Positions 44,259 through 54,927 are shown, counted from the first letter of the stretch. The stretch: DNA of 64,000 bases from Elephas maximus indicus (GCF_024166365.1 NC_064842.1:19439001-19503000), one strand, 5' to 3'. Notes: generated by a model not told the origin, from the sequence alone. Numbers and translations are program-made.

Positions 44259-44823
44259 ATACATGACTGAGTAATCTTTTGAGAATCATATTATTCCTCC
44301 ATGAGAAGGAAATTAATACAGGTGACCCCAATATAATTACTTTCATATAAGTGGCAGTTATGGAAGAATAGAAGGACTAGCAGCACCCAACCTAGTGAAT
44401 AGGAAAAAGCATCTGGAGCAAGTAACTGTGACAGGAAAAGAGGCACAAGGACACATGGCAAAGGTCCCCTATAAATAGTGATTATAACCTCAAACCAAAG
44501 GTTGATTTTCATGTTTATGAGGTTTGGACTAGATGGCTCACGTACACCTGCACAGATCACAGCAATCCTCATCAAAGGCATCTATGAAGAATAAAAATAC
44601 TACCAAAGATAAAAGGAATTTACTCTTGGCACCAAGCAAAAATGTTTCAAAAACAAAAACTGACTTGAGAAAAATGGTTATAATGAAGAAAAATTTGTAC
44701 TTTAAACCCCTGGTCTTAATTCTAAAACATAACTCTGATCACACTGGTCCCCTCCACAGAAACTTTAAATAGCTCTCCCAGGCCCACAGAGCCTCCCCAC
44801 CCCCACCCCCTGTTCACCACTCA
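44259..44823. other. Unassigned sequence
   Basis: No exon or repeat recognised; C-rich CCCCACCCCCACCCCC near 44,795. Confidence 0.45.
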
Positions 44824-44940
44824 AAACAAACCCTGTAGTAGAACTGCCCACAGGGTTTCCAAAAAGCAGCTGGTAGATTTGAACTGTCAACCTTTTGGTT
44901 AGAGTTTGAACTCTTAACCACTGCGCCACTCAAGCTCCCA
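44824..44940 (-). mobile_element. AfroSINE, internally deleted
   Basis: Tail reduced to 'AAACCCTGTAGTAGAACTG'; head 'CACTGCGCCACTCAAGCTCC' intact. Confidence 0.85.
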
Positions 44941-46860
44941 CATAATAAAGTTCTAATCAAACTTTCAATTTTGTTTCCTTTCATTTATCTAGTTACACTG
45001 GACCAGCTGTTATTTTCCAAAACCACCCTCTGCTCTCCTAGGCCTGCCATTTTGCTCATGCTCTTTGTTCTCTGCCCCTGGAGATCTTACTAGTTCTTCA
45101 AGTATCACACCTGGTATCTTTTCCAGCATTTCCGGATCCCACAGCCACATGTAAGGAGCCTTCTTTGCACCCTTTTCTGCTCCTATCAAAATCATTCTAT
45201 TTTGTCTTGAGTTATCATTACTATTTTTTACCTCCCACCCCATATTCTCAATTACTTAAAGAAGAAAGGATAACTAACTCATATTTGTGGCTCATGCAGA
45301 ATCAAAATTAAGCAAATAATTTTAGGTTCCGGAAATAATGACATAAAACACAGGCTGAAAACACTCGACAGAATGTACAAGGGCAAGTTTATTAGAAGTC
45401 TAAAAATTCTGCTATTCACCATTCTGATTAACATTCATATATGTTCCTTCTCCTCCTTTAATAGGAAAAAGCAATATATAAGAAATAAAAGTGGGAATCA
45501 CTCAGTAGAGAAGATAATGAAACGGATTGTGATCTAGAAATTCTAGATCCTACTTCCAGTTCTCTGGGCAGGGCTTTTCCCTGCCTGCTTTCTAAGTACC
45601 TACTTTACCAAAGTGATGTGAGAATATCTTTGATAACAGATTAATATTCTTAACACATTTCAGAACACTCCTCCCTTTAAAATATACTGGTTTGAGTATC
45701 ATTGCTAGCCTTTCCGACGTTTATAATTAGCAATGATTTTCCTGACTTATAGAATATCTTATGCCAAAGAGTGTATTTTCAGGGTTTTTTTTTTTTTTTT
45801 TTCTTAAAAAAAAAAAGCTTCTTTCTTCCCCTATCCTCAGATTTCTTTTAGGCCCTGAATCTGTGGCCTCTGGCCACTGCATACTCCTAATTTATACATG
45901 GGTTTAATAATCTAGAAGAAAAGGCATACTTCGCTCTCCTGAGAGATGGTTTGTAATAGGCCTCATGAATAAAAAAGCAAGCATATTCAGATCACTCTAG
46001 GAGGTGGGGGAAGGCAGAGAAATTGTATAAGGGCAATAAAAACACTTGAACGCAAAAAGTTTCAATCTAGAGAAAGAACTATTTCTTAACCAGTGACATA
46101 TACCAAAGACCTTACGAAGTGTCACGCTTTTCTAGGATCTCTAGTATCGGATTCTTCTCTATAATCGTGCTTCACTTTCCTCAGTATGTTAATTCACCTC
46201 CTTTCACCTTCACACTCGCATCAACTCAAATGAGGCCTCATCTCATCTCAGGAAGGCCCTAGCACTCCTGACAGAATTCCCAGGTACGGCACGGGGAATC
46301 CCTTTCTACTCAAGACTGTAAATTTAGACATTAATTATAAACAATGCGAGGGAATTAAAAGTTTACTTTGGGAGCATTTAATACACTGCAGATACATCAA
46401 TGAGAACCAAGGAACCTAACCCGTAGTGTTTCGGCATCTTTAAGCCAACAAAAATAATGATGGATAATTTTTCGTTTGTCAAGCCACTAACAAGACATTT
46501 TAAACATCGTTGGGAGTTGTAACCCTTTACAAAACAAAAACCACTCAGCCCAAAGCAAAGAAACCCAAGCACGCACCTAACTGCAGCGCTAATGCCCTAC
46601 CGGTGCTTTTTCTTGAGGTATTTCAATTGCAAAGACAAGGCTCCCTGCGTGGGCGTGCGACACTGGTAACTTAGGTGACATAATGGACAAGTTCTTCCCT
46701 TCCCTCTCCTACTGTCACGTCATCTACCTGTTGCATCACCTGGAAGTGGTCTTCAGAATCTAGCAAAGAAGCACCACCATAATCTGTTTTCTTGATAAAT
46801 TTTAGCTTCATTCATTTTAAAGAGGTTGCCTTGCAGGCAAGAGAGTGCAGACTCCTGTTC
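44941..46860. other. 5'-proximal part of DESI2 intron 1, no recognised element
   Basis: The longest stretch without recognised repeats. It includes a poly-T/poly-A pair (45,786-45,816). The minus-strand open frame 45,010-45,243 has no domain and no acceptor-donor pair that I trust. The low repeat density next to a CpG-island promoter is typical of regulatory sequence in first introns, but I see no specific element. Confidence 0.5.
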
Positions 46861-47366
46861 ACCTTTGAAGAGATTCTGGAACAGGCACAGGCAGCTTTGA
46901 CTTTCTGGACTTCGGGGGCTTGGGAGTTTTGGAAGACTTGGGCATGAAAAGAGATGAGCGGTTCAGCAGAAACAGAGCAGCAGGGAGGGCAGGCGGTCCG
47001 GGCCGGGGGTCGTGGCGCAGCTCCGGGTCCAGGTAGTGGGGGTGGGGAGGGCGACGGAAGCTTTGCCCAAAGGGCACTGCTCGTCCGCCAAGGGGTCGGG
47101 CCCAGGGCCAGGGTCCGGGCCAAGCTGAGGGCGTCGGAGAGGTTCAGCCCGACCGGAGCCTCGGTCAAAGCCCTCGGGCTGACTGGGCAGCACAAGAGGC
47201 GCGTCGACCGGTGCGAGGATTAAAGAATAATAATAATACGTCCCCTCCCCCCACGCGCAGTGAACTGAGCTGGAGGCGGGGACGCCAGGCAGGGAGCGCT
47301 AGGGGCCGGGGTCCGAGTCCGACTCGCGAGAGGATGCCGGCTGGGCCGGAAGCCGCCAGGGGGCTG

Positions 47367-47373
47367 CACTCAC
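47367..47373 (-). other. DESI2 exon 1 splice donor
   Basis: GTGAGTG immediately after the ATG codon of residue 14 (phase 0). It matches the consensus donor at every position from +1 to +6. Confidence 0.9.
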
Positions 47374-47415
47374 CATGTCGTACACGTTGAGCACCACTAA
47401 CTGGTTAGCCCCCAT
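47374..47415 (-). CDS. DESI2: DESI2 first coding exon (desumoylating isopeptidase 2)
   Basis: The exon encodes the 14 residues MGANQLVVLNVYDM, identical to the N-terminus of mammalian DESI2 as I know it, and is cut by a donor with the sequence ATG|GTGAGTG. DESI2 belongs to the PPPDE family of cysteine peptidase-like proteins (about 194 residues, cytosolic) linked to SUMO or ubiquitin removal. Only the first beta-strand of the fold is here; the His and Cys catalytic residues lie in later exons. The start is the first Met in this frame: the frame stays open for about 77 codons upstream but holds no ATG, and the ATG has A at -3 and G at +4. Exon 2 (expected to start YWxNEYTSS) was not found on the minus strand of 1-47,373, so intron 1 is probably longer than 47 kb, or the exon was missed by eye. 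Confidence 0.93.
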
Positions 47416-47785
47416 CCTCCTCCCCGCGGCCGCCGCCTCGTCCTCAAGCTCCGTCTCCGCGGGGCCGGAGGCCGCTCCCAGCCCCGCCGGCGCCTCAGGG
47501 GGCCTGAGGCCGGCACTAAGCGCACAGCCCGGCCCGCGGCGGCCGAAGCAGAGGCATCGGGCAGCCGGGCCGCTCCGGGGGGCCGCCAACAGGACCCTAA
47601 GCGTGGACGGAGCCGGACCGGTGGCGGCCCGCTCTGGCTCAGGCACCTCCCCTAGGCAGCAGACACGTGGGGAAAGGCGGGGCCTGAGTGAGGGGCGGGG
47701 ACCAGGCGCCCGGGGGGCGGGGCCAGCCCCTCGCCGGGCTGAGCCCGCCTGCGCTCTGGTGCTCGGTCGCCGCGCCTCAGGACCT

Positions 47786-47796
47786 AAAATGGCGGC
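47786..47796 (+). promoter_or_regulatory. YY1-like site
   Basis: AAAATGGCGGC, an exact match to the YY1 core, about 370 bp upstream of the DESI2 start codon inside the CpG island. Confidence 0.6.
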
Positions 47797-47970
47797 AGTC
47801 TCGTCACGTCTCTACCCTGGAGGAGCAGGGTCCCAGAAAGTCTACACGTCCTAGCTTGCAGTGCGGATTCCCCCCGCTCGCTGCTTGAAGCGCGGAGGCG
47901 GGTCTCAACAACTAGGGTCCTTCGTCACTGCATTTTCGATCCTGCCGGACAAGGCCTCTCTGGCAGACTC

Positions 47971-47988
47971 CACCTCCCAGAATGCAGT
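47971..47988 (+). promoter_or_regulatory. ZNF143-like site
   Basis: 'CACCTCCCAGAATGCAGT' matches the common promoter motif containing TCCCAGxATGC bound by ZNF143. About 560 bp upstream of the DESI2 start codon. Confidence 0.55.
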
Positions 47989-48287
47989 GCTTTGGACCTG
48001 CCGCTGGATCGCTTGCAGCCCGCCCTTGGCTGGCGGTGAAACCTTCCCTCCGACCTCGCTGTTGCTATTACCGTTTATGTAGTGTTGAGCCCGCTGAAGC
48101 CAACGAAATGTGGCATAGTGACGACCCTAAAATTTCTAATTCTCATCCTCACTGACTTTTTCAAGGGGAAGATGGGGAATTAGAGGAAGGATGGTTACAG
48201 GTGGGAAGATGGGGTGTAAGACTCATCTTGTTAATACAGTATGGAATTTTACATTTTTTTTTTTTTTTAGGAACCTATCCTGCTGAG

Positions 48288-48443
48288 TGGGGCCCTGGTG
48301 GCACAGTGGTTAAGAGCTTGGCTGCTAACCAAAAACATCCGCAGTTCCGATCCACCAGCTGCTCCTTGGAAACCCTGTGGAGCAGTTCTCTGTGCTATAA
48401 TATCGCTATGAGTCAGAATCAATTTGACAGCCACTTTTTTTTT
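48288..48443 (+). mobile_element. AfroSINE short form
   Basis: Duplication TATCCTGCTGAG / AATCCTGCTTAG (48,276-48,287 and 48,444-48,455). Closest SINE to the DESI2 promoter. Confidence 0.94.
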
Positions 48444-48704
48444 AATCCTGCTTAGAGAGTACAGCACTCGCTCACAGATGAGAATAACCTTAGAACATAG
48501 TAGGTGCTTTTGCATTCATCCAGCAAATATTTTGTTATGTGCCTATCATATGCCAGGCAGTGTTTTAGGCCCTGAGAATTCAGTGATAAACAGGAGTGGT
48601 AACAAAATATCAGCTATATGTGCTTTGCAGAGAATTAAAATCGGGTGAAATGATTGAGAGTAATTTTAGATTGGCAGCACTGGGAAGGTCTCTGATGACC
48701 AAAA

Positions 48705-48870
48705 CCACCAAACCAAACCTGTTGCTGTTGAGTCCATTCAGACTTATAGTGACCATATAGTACAAGGTAGAACCGCACCATAGAGTTTCCAAGGAGCAGT
48801 TTCCAAGAATTTGCACTGCCAACCTATTGGTAACAGCTGTAGCTGTTAACCACTAGGCCACCAGGGCTCG
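48705..48870 (-). mobile_element. AfroSINE in L2
   Basis: Antisense copy with a small internal duplication ('TTTCCAAGGAGCAGTTTCCAAG'). Confidence 0.9.
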
Positions 48871-48954
48871 CTAATGAGCAAGTGGGAGGTGAAATTAAAT
48901 GAGTTGGGCATACAGGCAGAAGCCAGGCCATGTAAAGTTTTTAAAGTCATGATA

Positions 48955-49122
48955 AACCAAAAAACCAAACCCATTGCCATCAAGTTGATTCCAACTCATA
49001 GCAAGGCTACAGGAAAGAATAGAACTGTCCTGTAGGGTTTCTAAGGAAAGCCTGGTGGATTCCAACTGCCGACCTTTTGGTCAGCAGCCGTAGCTCTTAA
49101 TCACTATGCCGCCAGGGTTTCC
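48955..49122 (-). mobile_element. AfroSINE short form in L2
   Basis: Perfect 12 bp duplication AAAGTCATGATA (48,943-48,954 and 49,123-49,134). Confidence 0.96.
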
Positions 49123-49280
49123 AAAGTCATGATAGGGTTTGGATATTAAGTGAAGGCATAAGAGGGTTTGGGTCAGGGAGTAAAATGGTTTTACATGTGT
49201 GTTTAAAAGATTACGCTTGTTATTGTGTGGAAAATGGAGTTTAGAGGGGCCAAGGTGGAAATAGGAAGATCAGTGTGGTA

Positions 49281-49448
49281 AAAACCCAAAAAAACCCACT
49301 GCCGTCAGGTCGATTCCGACTCATAGTGACCCTGTAGGACAGAGTAGAACTGCCCCATAGCGTTTCCAAGGAGTGCCTGGTGGGTTTGAACTACTGACCT
49401 TTCTGGTTAGCAGCTGTAGCACTTAACCACTATGCCACCAGGGTTTCC
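49281..49448 (-). mobile_element. AfroSINE short form in L2
   Basis: Perfect 12 bp duplication ATCAGTGTGGTA (49,269-49,280 and 49,449-49,460). Confidence 0.96.
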
Positions 49449-49460
49449 ATCAGTGTGGTA

Positions 49461-49972
49461 GATTTTAAAAATAGCTACAAATTGTTCCAGTCCTCCGGAA
49501 TTATCCACACTGTTCCTAGTGCCTCATTCCCTCCCCCAGCTCTCTGCTAGCCTTGTGACTTGCTTTGGCCAATGGGACATTAACAAACATGATGCAAGCA
49601 GAGGCTTGAAAAGCACTTTTGAGTTGGGATTTGCCCTCTTGCTGATCTTGGGCATCCTGGGCCACCACCACTTGAATGAGTTTGAGTTACCCTGCTGGAT
49701 GGATGATGAGGAACACATGGTCATGTCATCACCTGCACCCCAGCTAACATCCAACCAGCTGCCATGCATGTGAGTGAGGCCTTCTTAGACCATCCTAGCC
49801 AAGCTAGCCCTGAGCAGAACTGCCCAACCAACCAACCCAGAAACCAAACCCCAGTGCTGTCTAGTCGATTCCAACTCATAGCGACCCTATATCAACCAAC
49901 AGAATGTGAAAAATAACGTTTGAAACCACAAAGTTTTGGAGGTGGTTATGTGGCAAAAGCTAATTGATTCGA
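49461..49972 (+). mobile_element. MaLR-type LTR in L2, with an AfroSINE fragment
   Basis: 'GTGACTTGCTTTGGCCAATGGGACATTA', 'GATGCAAGCAGAGGCTTG' and 'CCACAAAGTTTTGGAGGTGG...GCTAATTGA' follow the MLT1-like plan. A short AfroSINE tail piece lies at 49,827-49,891. Confidence 0.7.
49827..49891 (-). mobile_element. AfroSINE tail fragment in a MaLR LTR
   Basis: 'AAACCCCAGTGCTGTCTAGTC' and 'CCAACTCATAGCGACCC' only. An (AACC)n-like flank repeats on either side. Confidence 0.75.
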
Positions 49973-50630
49973 TCAGTTAGGAAGCTGTTCTAGAAGTGCA
50001 TGCCAGAAGGTGACTTGGACGTTGGTGGTAGCCGTTGAAACTGAGAAAATTAGATATGGAATATTCTGGAGATAGAGTCCACAGGACTTGCTAATGAGTT
50101 GAATGTTGAGTTTGTTAGGTAGAGAGGATTCAAAGGATAATTACCAGATTTTTGACTTGGCCAGCTGAGTGGATGGCAGTGCACATTTATAGGATGTGTA
50201 CCATTGCAGGGAAAGCAGATTGGAAAGGAGGAAATCAAGAGTTATGTTTTGGTCATAACCTTTTAGACCCATGAGATATCAACTAGGCATTTGAATAAAC
50301 AAACTGGAGTTGTAGCCGTTATTTAAAGCCTTAAGACTGGCTGGATTTTCTAAGAAAATATGCAGCTAAAAAAAGAAGGCCTAGGACAAAGCTCTGGGAC
50401 CCTTCACCATTTAGAAGTCAAGTAGAGGAGGAAGAGGAAACATTGAGACGGGAGGAAAACAAGACAGACCATGGTAACACAGAGGCCACAAGACTATTGG
50501 ATTCAACAACATGGAGGTTATTGGTAGCGTTGCTGTGAGTGGTCTTGGGAGGACTGAGATTGAAAGAAGAGTTGGAATGGTTTGAGGAGCAAATGTAAGG
50601 TGAGGAAATAGAGACAGCTATAGGCAACTT

Positions 50631-50782
50631 GTAAGCCCTGGTGGCATAGTGTAAAAGTTCGGCTGCTAACCGAAAGGTCAACAGTTCAGATCCACCAGCC
50701 GCTCCTTGGAAACCCTAAGAGGCAGTTCTACTCTGTGCTATAGCGTTGCTATGAGTCGAAATCAACTCAGTGGCAATGGGTT
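50631..50782 (+). mobile_element. AfroSINE short form in L2
   Basis: Duplication TATAGGCAACTT / TATAGGCAGCTT (50,619-50,630 and 50,783-50,794). Confidence 0.95.
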
Positions 50783-51371
50783 TATAGGCAGCTTGGGGCA
50801 ATAGCTGGATAGGGCTATGTGGTCAGTGGAGGACATATTAAAGATAGAAGATTCTGTATGTGAAGAGAGATAAATTAATGGTGTAGGAGAGAGAGAATTG
50901 CAAGGGCAAAGAAAAAAGGGAAAGGGATCCGTGCACTAGTGGAGGGATTGGCCTTTATTCGGAAAGTCACTTCATCCATAGTGATGGAATGGGAGATAGA
51001 AGTAATGGATACACATGCAGGCAGGTTAGACATTTTGGGCTGGGGGGAATGAAGGTGTTCTTTTCTGATTTGCTTTGATTTTCCCAATGGATTATGAGCA
51101 AGATCATCATTGGAGGGTAGGAGGTGAGGGGAGGGTTTTAGGGAGTTTAAGGAGAGAGAAGAAGGTATAAAAGAGGAAAAATAAACATACTAGGGAAAAT
51201 TGTTTGAATTGCCAGGCAGTGTTGAGTGACAGGAAATGCTATGTGAGTCATTGTTACTTTACTGTCCTCAGGTTGTGGACAGAGTTCTAAAATTTGTTTT
51301 TGGGGTGTTTGGCTGCTTTGCTTCCCTTCTCCATGGGGGATTCTTCCCCACCTAACCTAATTGAACAAATT

Positions 51372-51542
51372 GCCAAACCAAAACCAAACCAGTTGCTGTC
51401 AAAGCCGATTCTGACTCATGGCGACCCCATGTGCTGCAGAGTAGAACTGTGCTTCATAGGATTTTCCTGTCTGTGACCTTCGGAAGCAGATTGCCAGGCC
51501 TTTGTTCTGAGACATGCCTAACTGCACCACCCAAGGACTCCT
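51372..51542 (-). mobile_element. AfroSINE, ancestral-type subfamily
   Basis: 'GCGACCCCATGTGCTGCAG', 'GATTGCCAGGCCTTTGTTC' and 'CACCCAAGGACTCC'; AAACAAATT repeated at the flanks. Confidence 0.88.
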
Positions 51543-51770
51543 TAAACAAATTATGCGTGTTGGGAAAAGGCACACTCCATAAACAATTCATTTAGTCCTG
51601 GCTGCACTACTCCGAGGGCTCAATTTGCCTCTTACTCTACACGCTCTCCCGTTGTCCTCTATAATTTCATCTACTCACAGCTGTAACAATCACATGGATG
51701 CTGAAGATTCCCAAGTCTCCAACTCCTCTCTCTCTCCTGGGTGCTAGGCCTGTAAAATCTGCAACCAGGA

Positions 51771-52238
51771 TGTAGGTATTAGTTTCCTATTGCTGCTATG
51801 ACGAATTGTCACAAACTCAGGGCTTAAAACAGCACAGATTTCTTATCTTACAGCTCTAGAGGTCAGAAGTCCAAAATGGTTTCACTGGGCTAAAATCAAG
51901 GGCTGTGCTCCTTCTGGAAGCTCTAGGGGAGAATCCTCTTCCTTGCTTTCTCCAGTTTCTCAAGTCTGCCCTCATTCCTTTGCTTGTGGCCACATCACTC
52001 TGACCTCCGCTTCTCTCATCTCACTTCCTCTGACTCTTCCCCCCTTTCACTTATAAGGGCCCTTATGATTACACTGGGCCCACTTGGAAAGTCCAGGATA
52101 ACCTCTGTGTCTCAAAATCCTTAATCACATCTACGGAGTCCTTTTTTGCCACATAAAGTAACATATCCGTGGGTTCTGAGGATAAGGACCTGGACTTCTC
52201 TGGGATGGGGGTTGGGGCCTATTATTCTGTCTCCCACA
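51771..52238 (-). mobile_element. MaLR (MLT1-like) solo LTR
   Basis: Antisense: 'ATTAGTTTCCTATTGCTGC', 'GATTTCTTATCTTACAGCTCTAGAGG', 'CACTTATAAGGGCCCTTATG' and ends 'CTGTCTCCCACA'. Same subfamily as 37,459-38,074. Confidence 0.85.
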
Positions 52239-52607
52239 TAGAATGTCCCATGGTCACTTCAAATTCATCAGGTACAAAAAACAATACAAAATGAAATACA
52301 TCATCTGATGATGGAATGACTTGTATTACTATCCAATTCAAGTATTGATCCACCAGTAACTGAAATTATGTATCATTCATTCAGTCATTGAACAAGTATT
52401 AAATGAGTTACCTTTTTTGTGTCAGCCACCGTGTATCACTCGTACATCTGTGATAAAACAGACATGATTGCTGCTTGAAATCCTAGTGGAAGGAAGACAG
52501 AAAATATATATATATGTATATATATATTCATTCATAAATTTATAATGTAAATTGGGTTACGTGCTATGGAGACAAACAGTAGAGCATAATAGGGATATTT
52601 ATGTGTA
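52239..52607. other. Unassigned sequence with an AT microsatellite and an L2-like piece
   Basis: 'GAACAAGTATTAAATGAGTTACC...GTGTCAGCCACC' (52,390-52,430) is a weak L2-like 3' end. An AT repeat lies at 52,506-52,529. Confidence 0.45.
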
Positions 52608-53407
52608 TGTTATGAACTGAATTGTGTCTCCCAAAAAGAAATGTGGAAAATCCTAACCCTTGTACCCATAAATACATCCCTGTTGGAAAGTTTTCTTTGG
52701 TTGTGTTAATGAGGTTTTTTTAGTTATCTAGTGCTCCTGGAACAGAAATACCACATGTGAGTGGCTTTAACAAATTTATTTACTCACAGTTTAGGAGGCT
52801 AGAAGTCCAAATTCCATGTGCCAGCTCTAGGGGAAATTTCTTTCTCTTTGCTTTGGGGGAAGGCCCTTGTCTCTTTTCATCTTCTATTCCTTGGTTCCTT
52901 GGTGATCATGTGGCATGTATCTTCCCTTCTGTTTGTGATTGCTTGCTTAATCTGCTGTTTTATATCTTAAAAGAGGTTGATTTAAGACACACCCTACACT
53001 AATACTGGTTCATTAACATAACAAAGAAAATCCATTCCTAAATGGGATTATAACCACAGGTACAGAGGTTAGGATTTACAACACATGTTTTGGGGGGATA
53101 TAATTCAGTTCATAAAAGAGGTCATACCAGAGTAGGCTGGATCCTAAACCTAATCATTCAAAAGTGTCTAACAAAAATTGCAGAAGAGACAGGGACATAC
53201 ACTGGGGAAACAGAGGCCATGTGAGGACTCACCTACAAGTAAAGGAACGCCAAGGACTGCCAGCAGATACCAGAAGCTAGGAGTGAGTTCCGCACAAAGA
53301 GATCCTGATTTGGACTCTTGGCCTCCGGAAAGTCAGACAGAAAGTTTCTAGTCTCCAAAGCCACCCTCTTGTGGTATTTTTTGTTACAGGAGCACTAGGT
53401 AGCTAAG
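52608..53407 (+). mobile_element. MaLR LTR split by another MaLR LTR
   Basis: Left part (52,608-52,715) TGTTATGAACTGAATTGTG; right part (53,118-53,407) 'GAGGTCATACCAGAGTAGG' to 'GGAGCACTAGGTAGCTAAGA'. Removing the middle restores collinearity. Confidence 0.88.
52716..53117 (-). mobile_element. MaLR LTR nested in an MLT1-like LTR
   Basis: 5 bp duplication GAGGT (52,711-52,715 and 53,118-53,122). Antisense relative of 5,169-5,596. Its TG/CA termini are eroded (TTTTTTAGTTATC... and ...TCATAAAA). Confidence 0.9.
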
Positions 53408-53672
53408 AGTAGTTATCAGAGTAATCAGGAGACAGAAACCACTCACTTATATTAAAAAAGAATTTAATGCAAAGAATTGTTGATAGGTTACTGGAGACTT
53501 AAAGAACAACAAAGAGAAAACACTAAGGTATCAGAAAAGTAGCTACCACCCCTATGGCTGGGGGAACAAAGAGTTTAGAACTGAAACATTTTTGAAGCTT
53601 GGAGGAGAGCCCTGTTGGGCTGGGATTCAACGCTCTAAGGAGTTGATGGACACAATGAGGCCGGTCCTGGAC
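53408..53672. other. Unassigned sequence
   Basis: Nothing recognised, apart from the left target duplication of the next element. Confidence 0.4.
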
Positions 53673-53865
53673 TTTTTTTTTTTTTTTTTTTATTGTGCTT
53701 TAAGTGAAAGTTTACAAATCAAGTCGGACTGTCATACAAAAATTTATAAACACCTTGCTGTATACTCCTAATTGCTCTCCCCCTAATGAGACAGCACACT
53801 CCTTCCATCCTCTATTTCTTTTCATGTCCATTCAGCCAGCTTCTGACCCTCTCTACCCTCCCTCG
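53673..53865 (-). mobile_element. Truncated LINE-1-type 3' end
   Basis: Poly-T, then 'ATTGTGCTTTAAGTGAAAGTTTACA'. Perfect 10 bp duplication GGTCCTGGAC (53,663-53,672 and 53,866-53,875). Only 193 bp long, the shortest of the 3' modules. Confidence 0.88.
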
Positions 53866-53875
53866 GGTCCTGGAC

Positions 53876-54284
53876 ATTTTTAAAACTGCAAATGAAAAAT
53901 CAACTGCTGGTACTGCAGTCAACTGCTTGCTGCTGGGATGAAGAAACATTGCTAAATTCAAACTGACATGAAAGGTAGAAAACAGAAGTCCCTTCTTTCT
54001 CTTGCCTTTCAGTCTCCCTCTGCTACCTCTTACTAGAGGAATCTAACAGGGAGAGCCAGGTGGTTTGCAGAGTCTTAGCCCCAGCAATACAAAACAAGGC
54101 ATAGAAAGGCAGATTTGAGAGAAGGTAGCTTTGATAAAACCTCTCACAGTCAGTCACAATTTCTTAGCCAACCTAGAGAGAGACATAAGTGTCCACACCA
54201 CTATAAAGGAAAGTAAACTTTAAAGCTTATTGCTAACTGACTTGTGTTGTAGAGATGAACTGAGTCTGTCTTATTTGTTGCTGA
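53876..54284. other. Unassigned sequence
   Basis: Nothing recognised. Confidence 0.4.
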
Positions 54285-54800
54285 GTCTTTAGTTACCAAA
54301 TTACCCCAAAACATAGCAGCTTAAAATAACAAATACTATTTCAGATAGCTTCTGAGGGTCAGGAATCTAGAAGCAGCTTAGGTGGGTGGTTCTGGCTCAG
54401 GGTCTCTCATGGGGTTGTAGTCATCTGAAAGCTTGACTGGGACTGGCAAATCTGCTTCCAATTTCACTCATGTAGCTATTAGCAGGAAGCTTTGGCTTGT
54501 TGCCATGTGGGCCCCTCTGTAGGGCTGTTCATGACATGGTAGCTGCTTTCCCCAAGTAAGTGATCCAAAAGAGAGTGAGACCTTGAGCAGGAAAGAAGCC
54601 ACAGTATCTTATAACCTAGCCTTGGACATGACATACATCACTTCTGCTGTATCCTATTGTCAACACAGACCAAGCCTGCAGCAATGGAGGAGGAAGTTAT
54701 ACAAAGGTGTGATTGCAAGGAGGCATTCTGTGCCTTTTGTTCTGCCACAGAGGCTACTCTGTTCATATGCCCTTCAGATCACTTCTGGGTGAATGATGAT
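54285..54800 (-). mobile_element. Old LTR-like repeat
   Basis: 'AGTTACCAAATTACCCCAAAACATAGCAGC' and 'CACTTCTGCTGTATCCTATTG' resemble an ancient mammalian LTR in antisense. Ends not defined. Confidence 0.4.
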
Positions 54801-54927
54801 GAGGGCTGACTACCATCAACTGGCCGAGTCATGTTGTCTACTGGATTGTTCAGTATCTACTTAGTTCTGTGGTGGATGCTTTTTTGCTGGATGTTAATGT
54901 GTGCTACAAATATTTTCACACTTAGTG

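Larger units (their letters stand above)
46950..47900. promoter_or_regulatory. CpG-island promoter of DESI2
   Basis: Dense CpG and GC over about 950 bp, in contrast with AT-rich flanks. It surrounds DESI2 exon 1. GC boxes (GGGGCGGGGxC) lie at about 47,691 and 47,715, upstream of the start codon on the minus strand. The transcription start cannot be fixed from sequence, but no TATA box is seen, as is usual for such promoters. Length and position fit a housekeeping gene. Confidence 0.9.
48500..51230 (-). mobile_element. L2 LINE remnant with several insertions
   Basis: Antisense L2. The 3' end with 'GCCTATCATATGCCAGGCAGTG' is at about 48,540, the ORF end 'CATGTAAAGTTTTTAAAGTC' at 48,930, and the reverse-transcriptase region at 49,976-51,230 (for example 'AACATGGAGGTTATTGGTAGCG'). 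The order is consistent with one element later filled by four AfroSINEs and a MaLR LTR. Confidence 0.7.

Noticed and set aside
45010-45243. 77-codon minus-strand frame as a possible DESI2 exon
   Set aside because: Does not match any DESI2 segment and lacks a convincing acceptor.
46812-47223. Overlapping frames on both strands left of DESI2 exon 1
   Set aside because: CpG-island composition keeps several frames open at once; no similarity recognised, except the small Lys/Pro-rich frame listed as a finding.
1-47373. DESI2 exons 2-5
   Set aside because: Minus strand read for the YWxNEYTSS start and the HxxCNHFS-type catalytic segment; none recognised. A short exon could still have been missed.
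47299-47646. N-terminal extension of DESI2 in frame with its start
   Set aside because: The frame is open upstream but starts with GTG and contains no ATG before the family's Met, so no extended protein is supported.
47375-47854. Plus-strand open frame of 159 codons over the DESI2 promoter
   Set aside because: GC-rich frame antisense to exon 1, Ala/Gly/Pro/Arg composition, no domain; chance openness in a CpG island.
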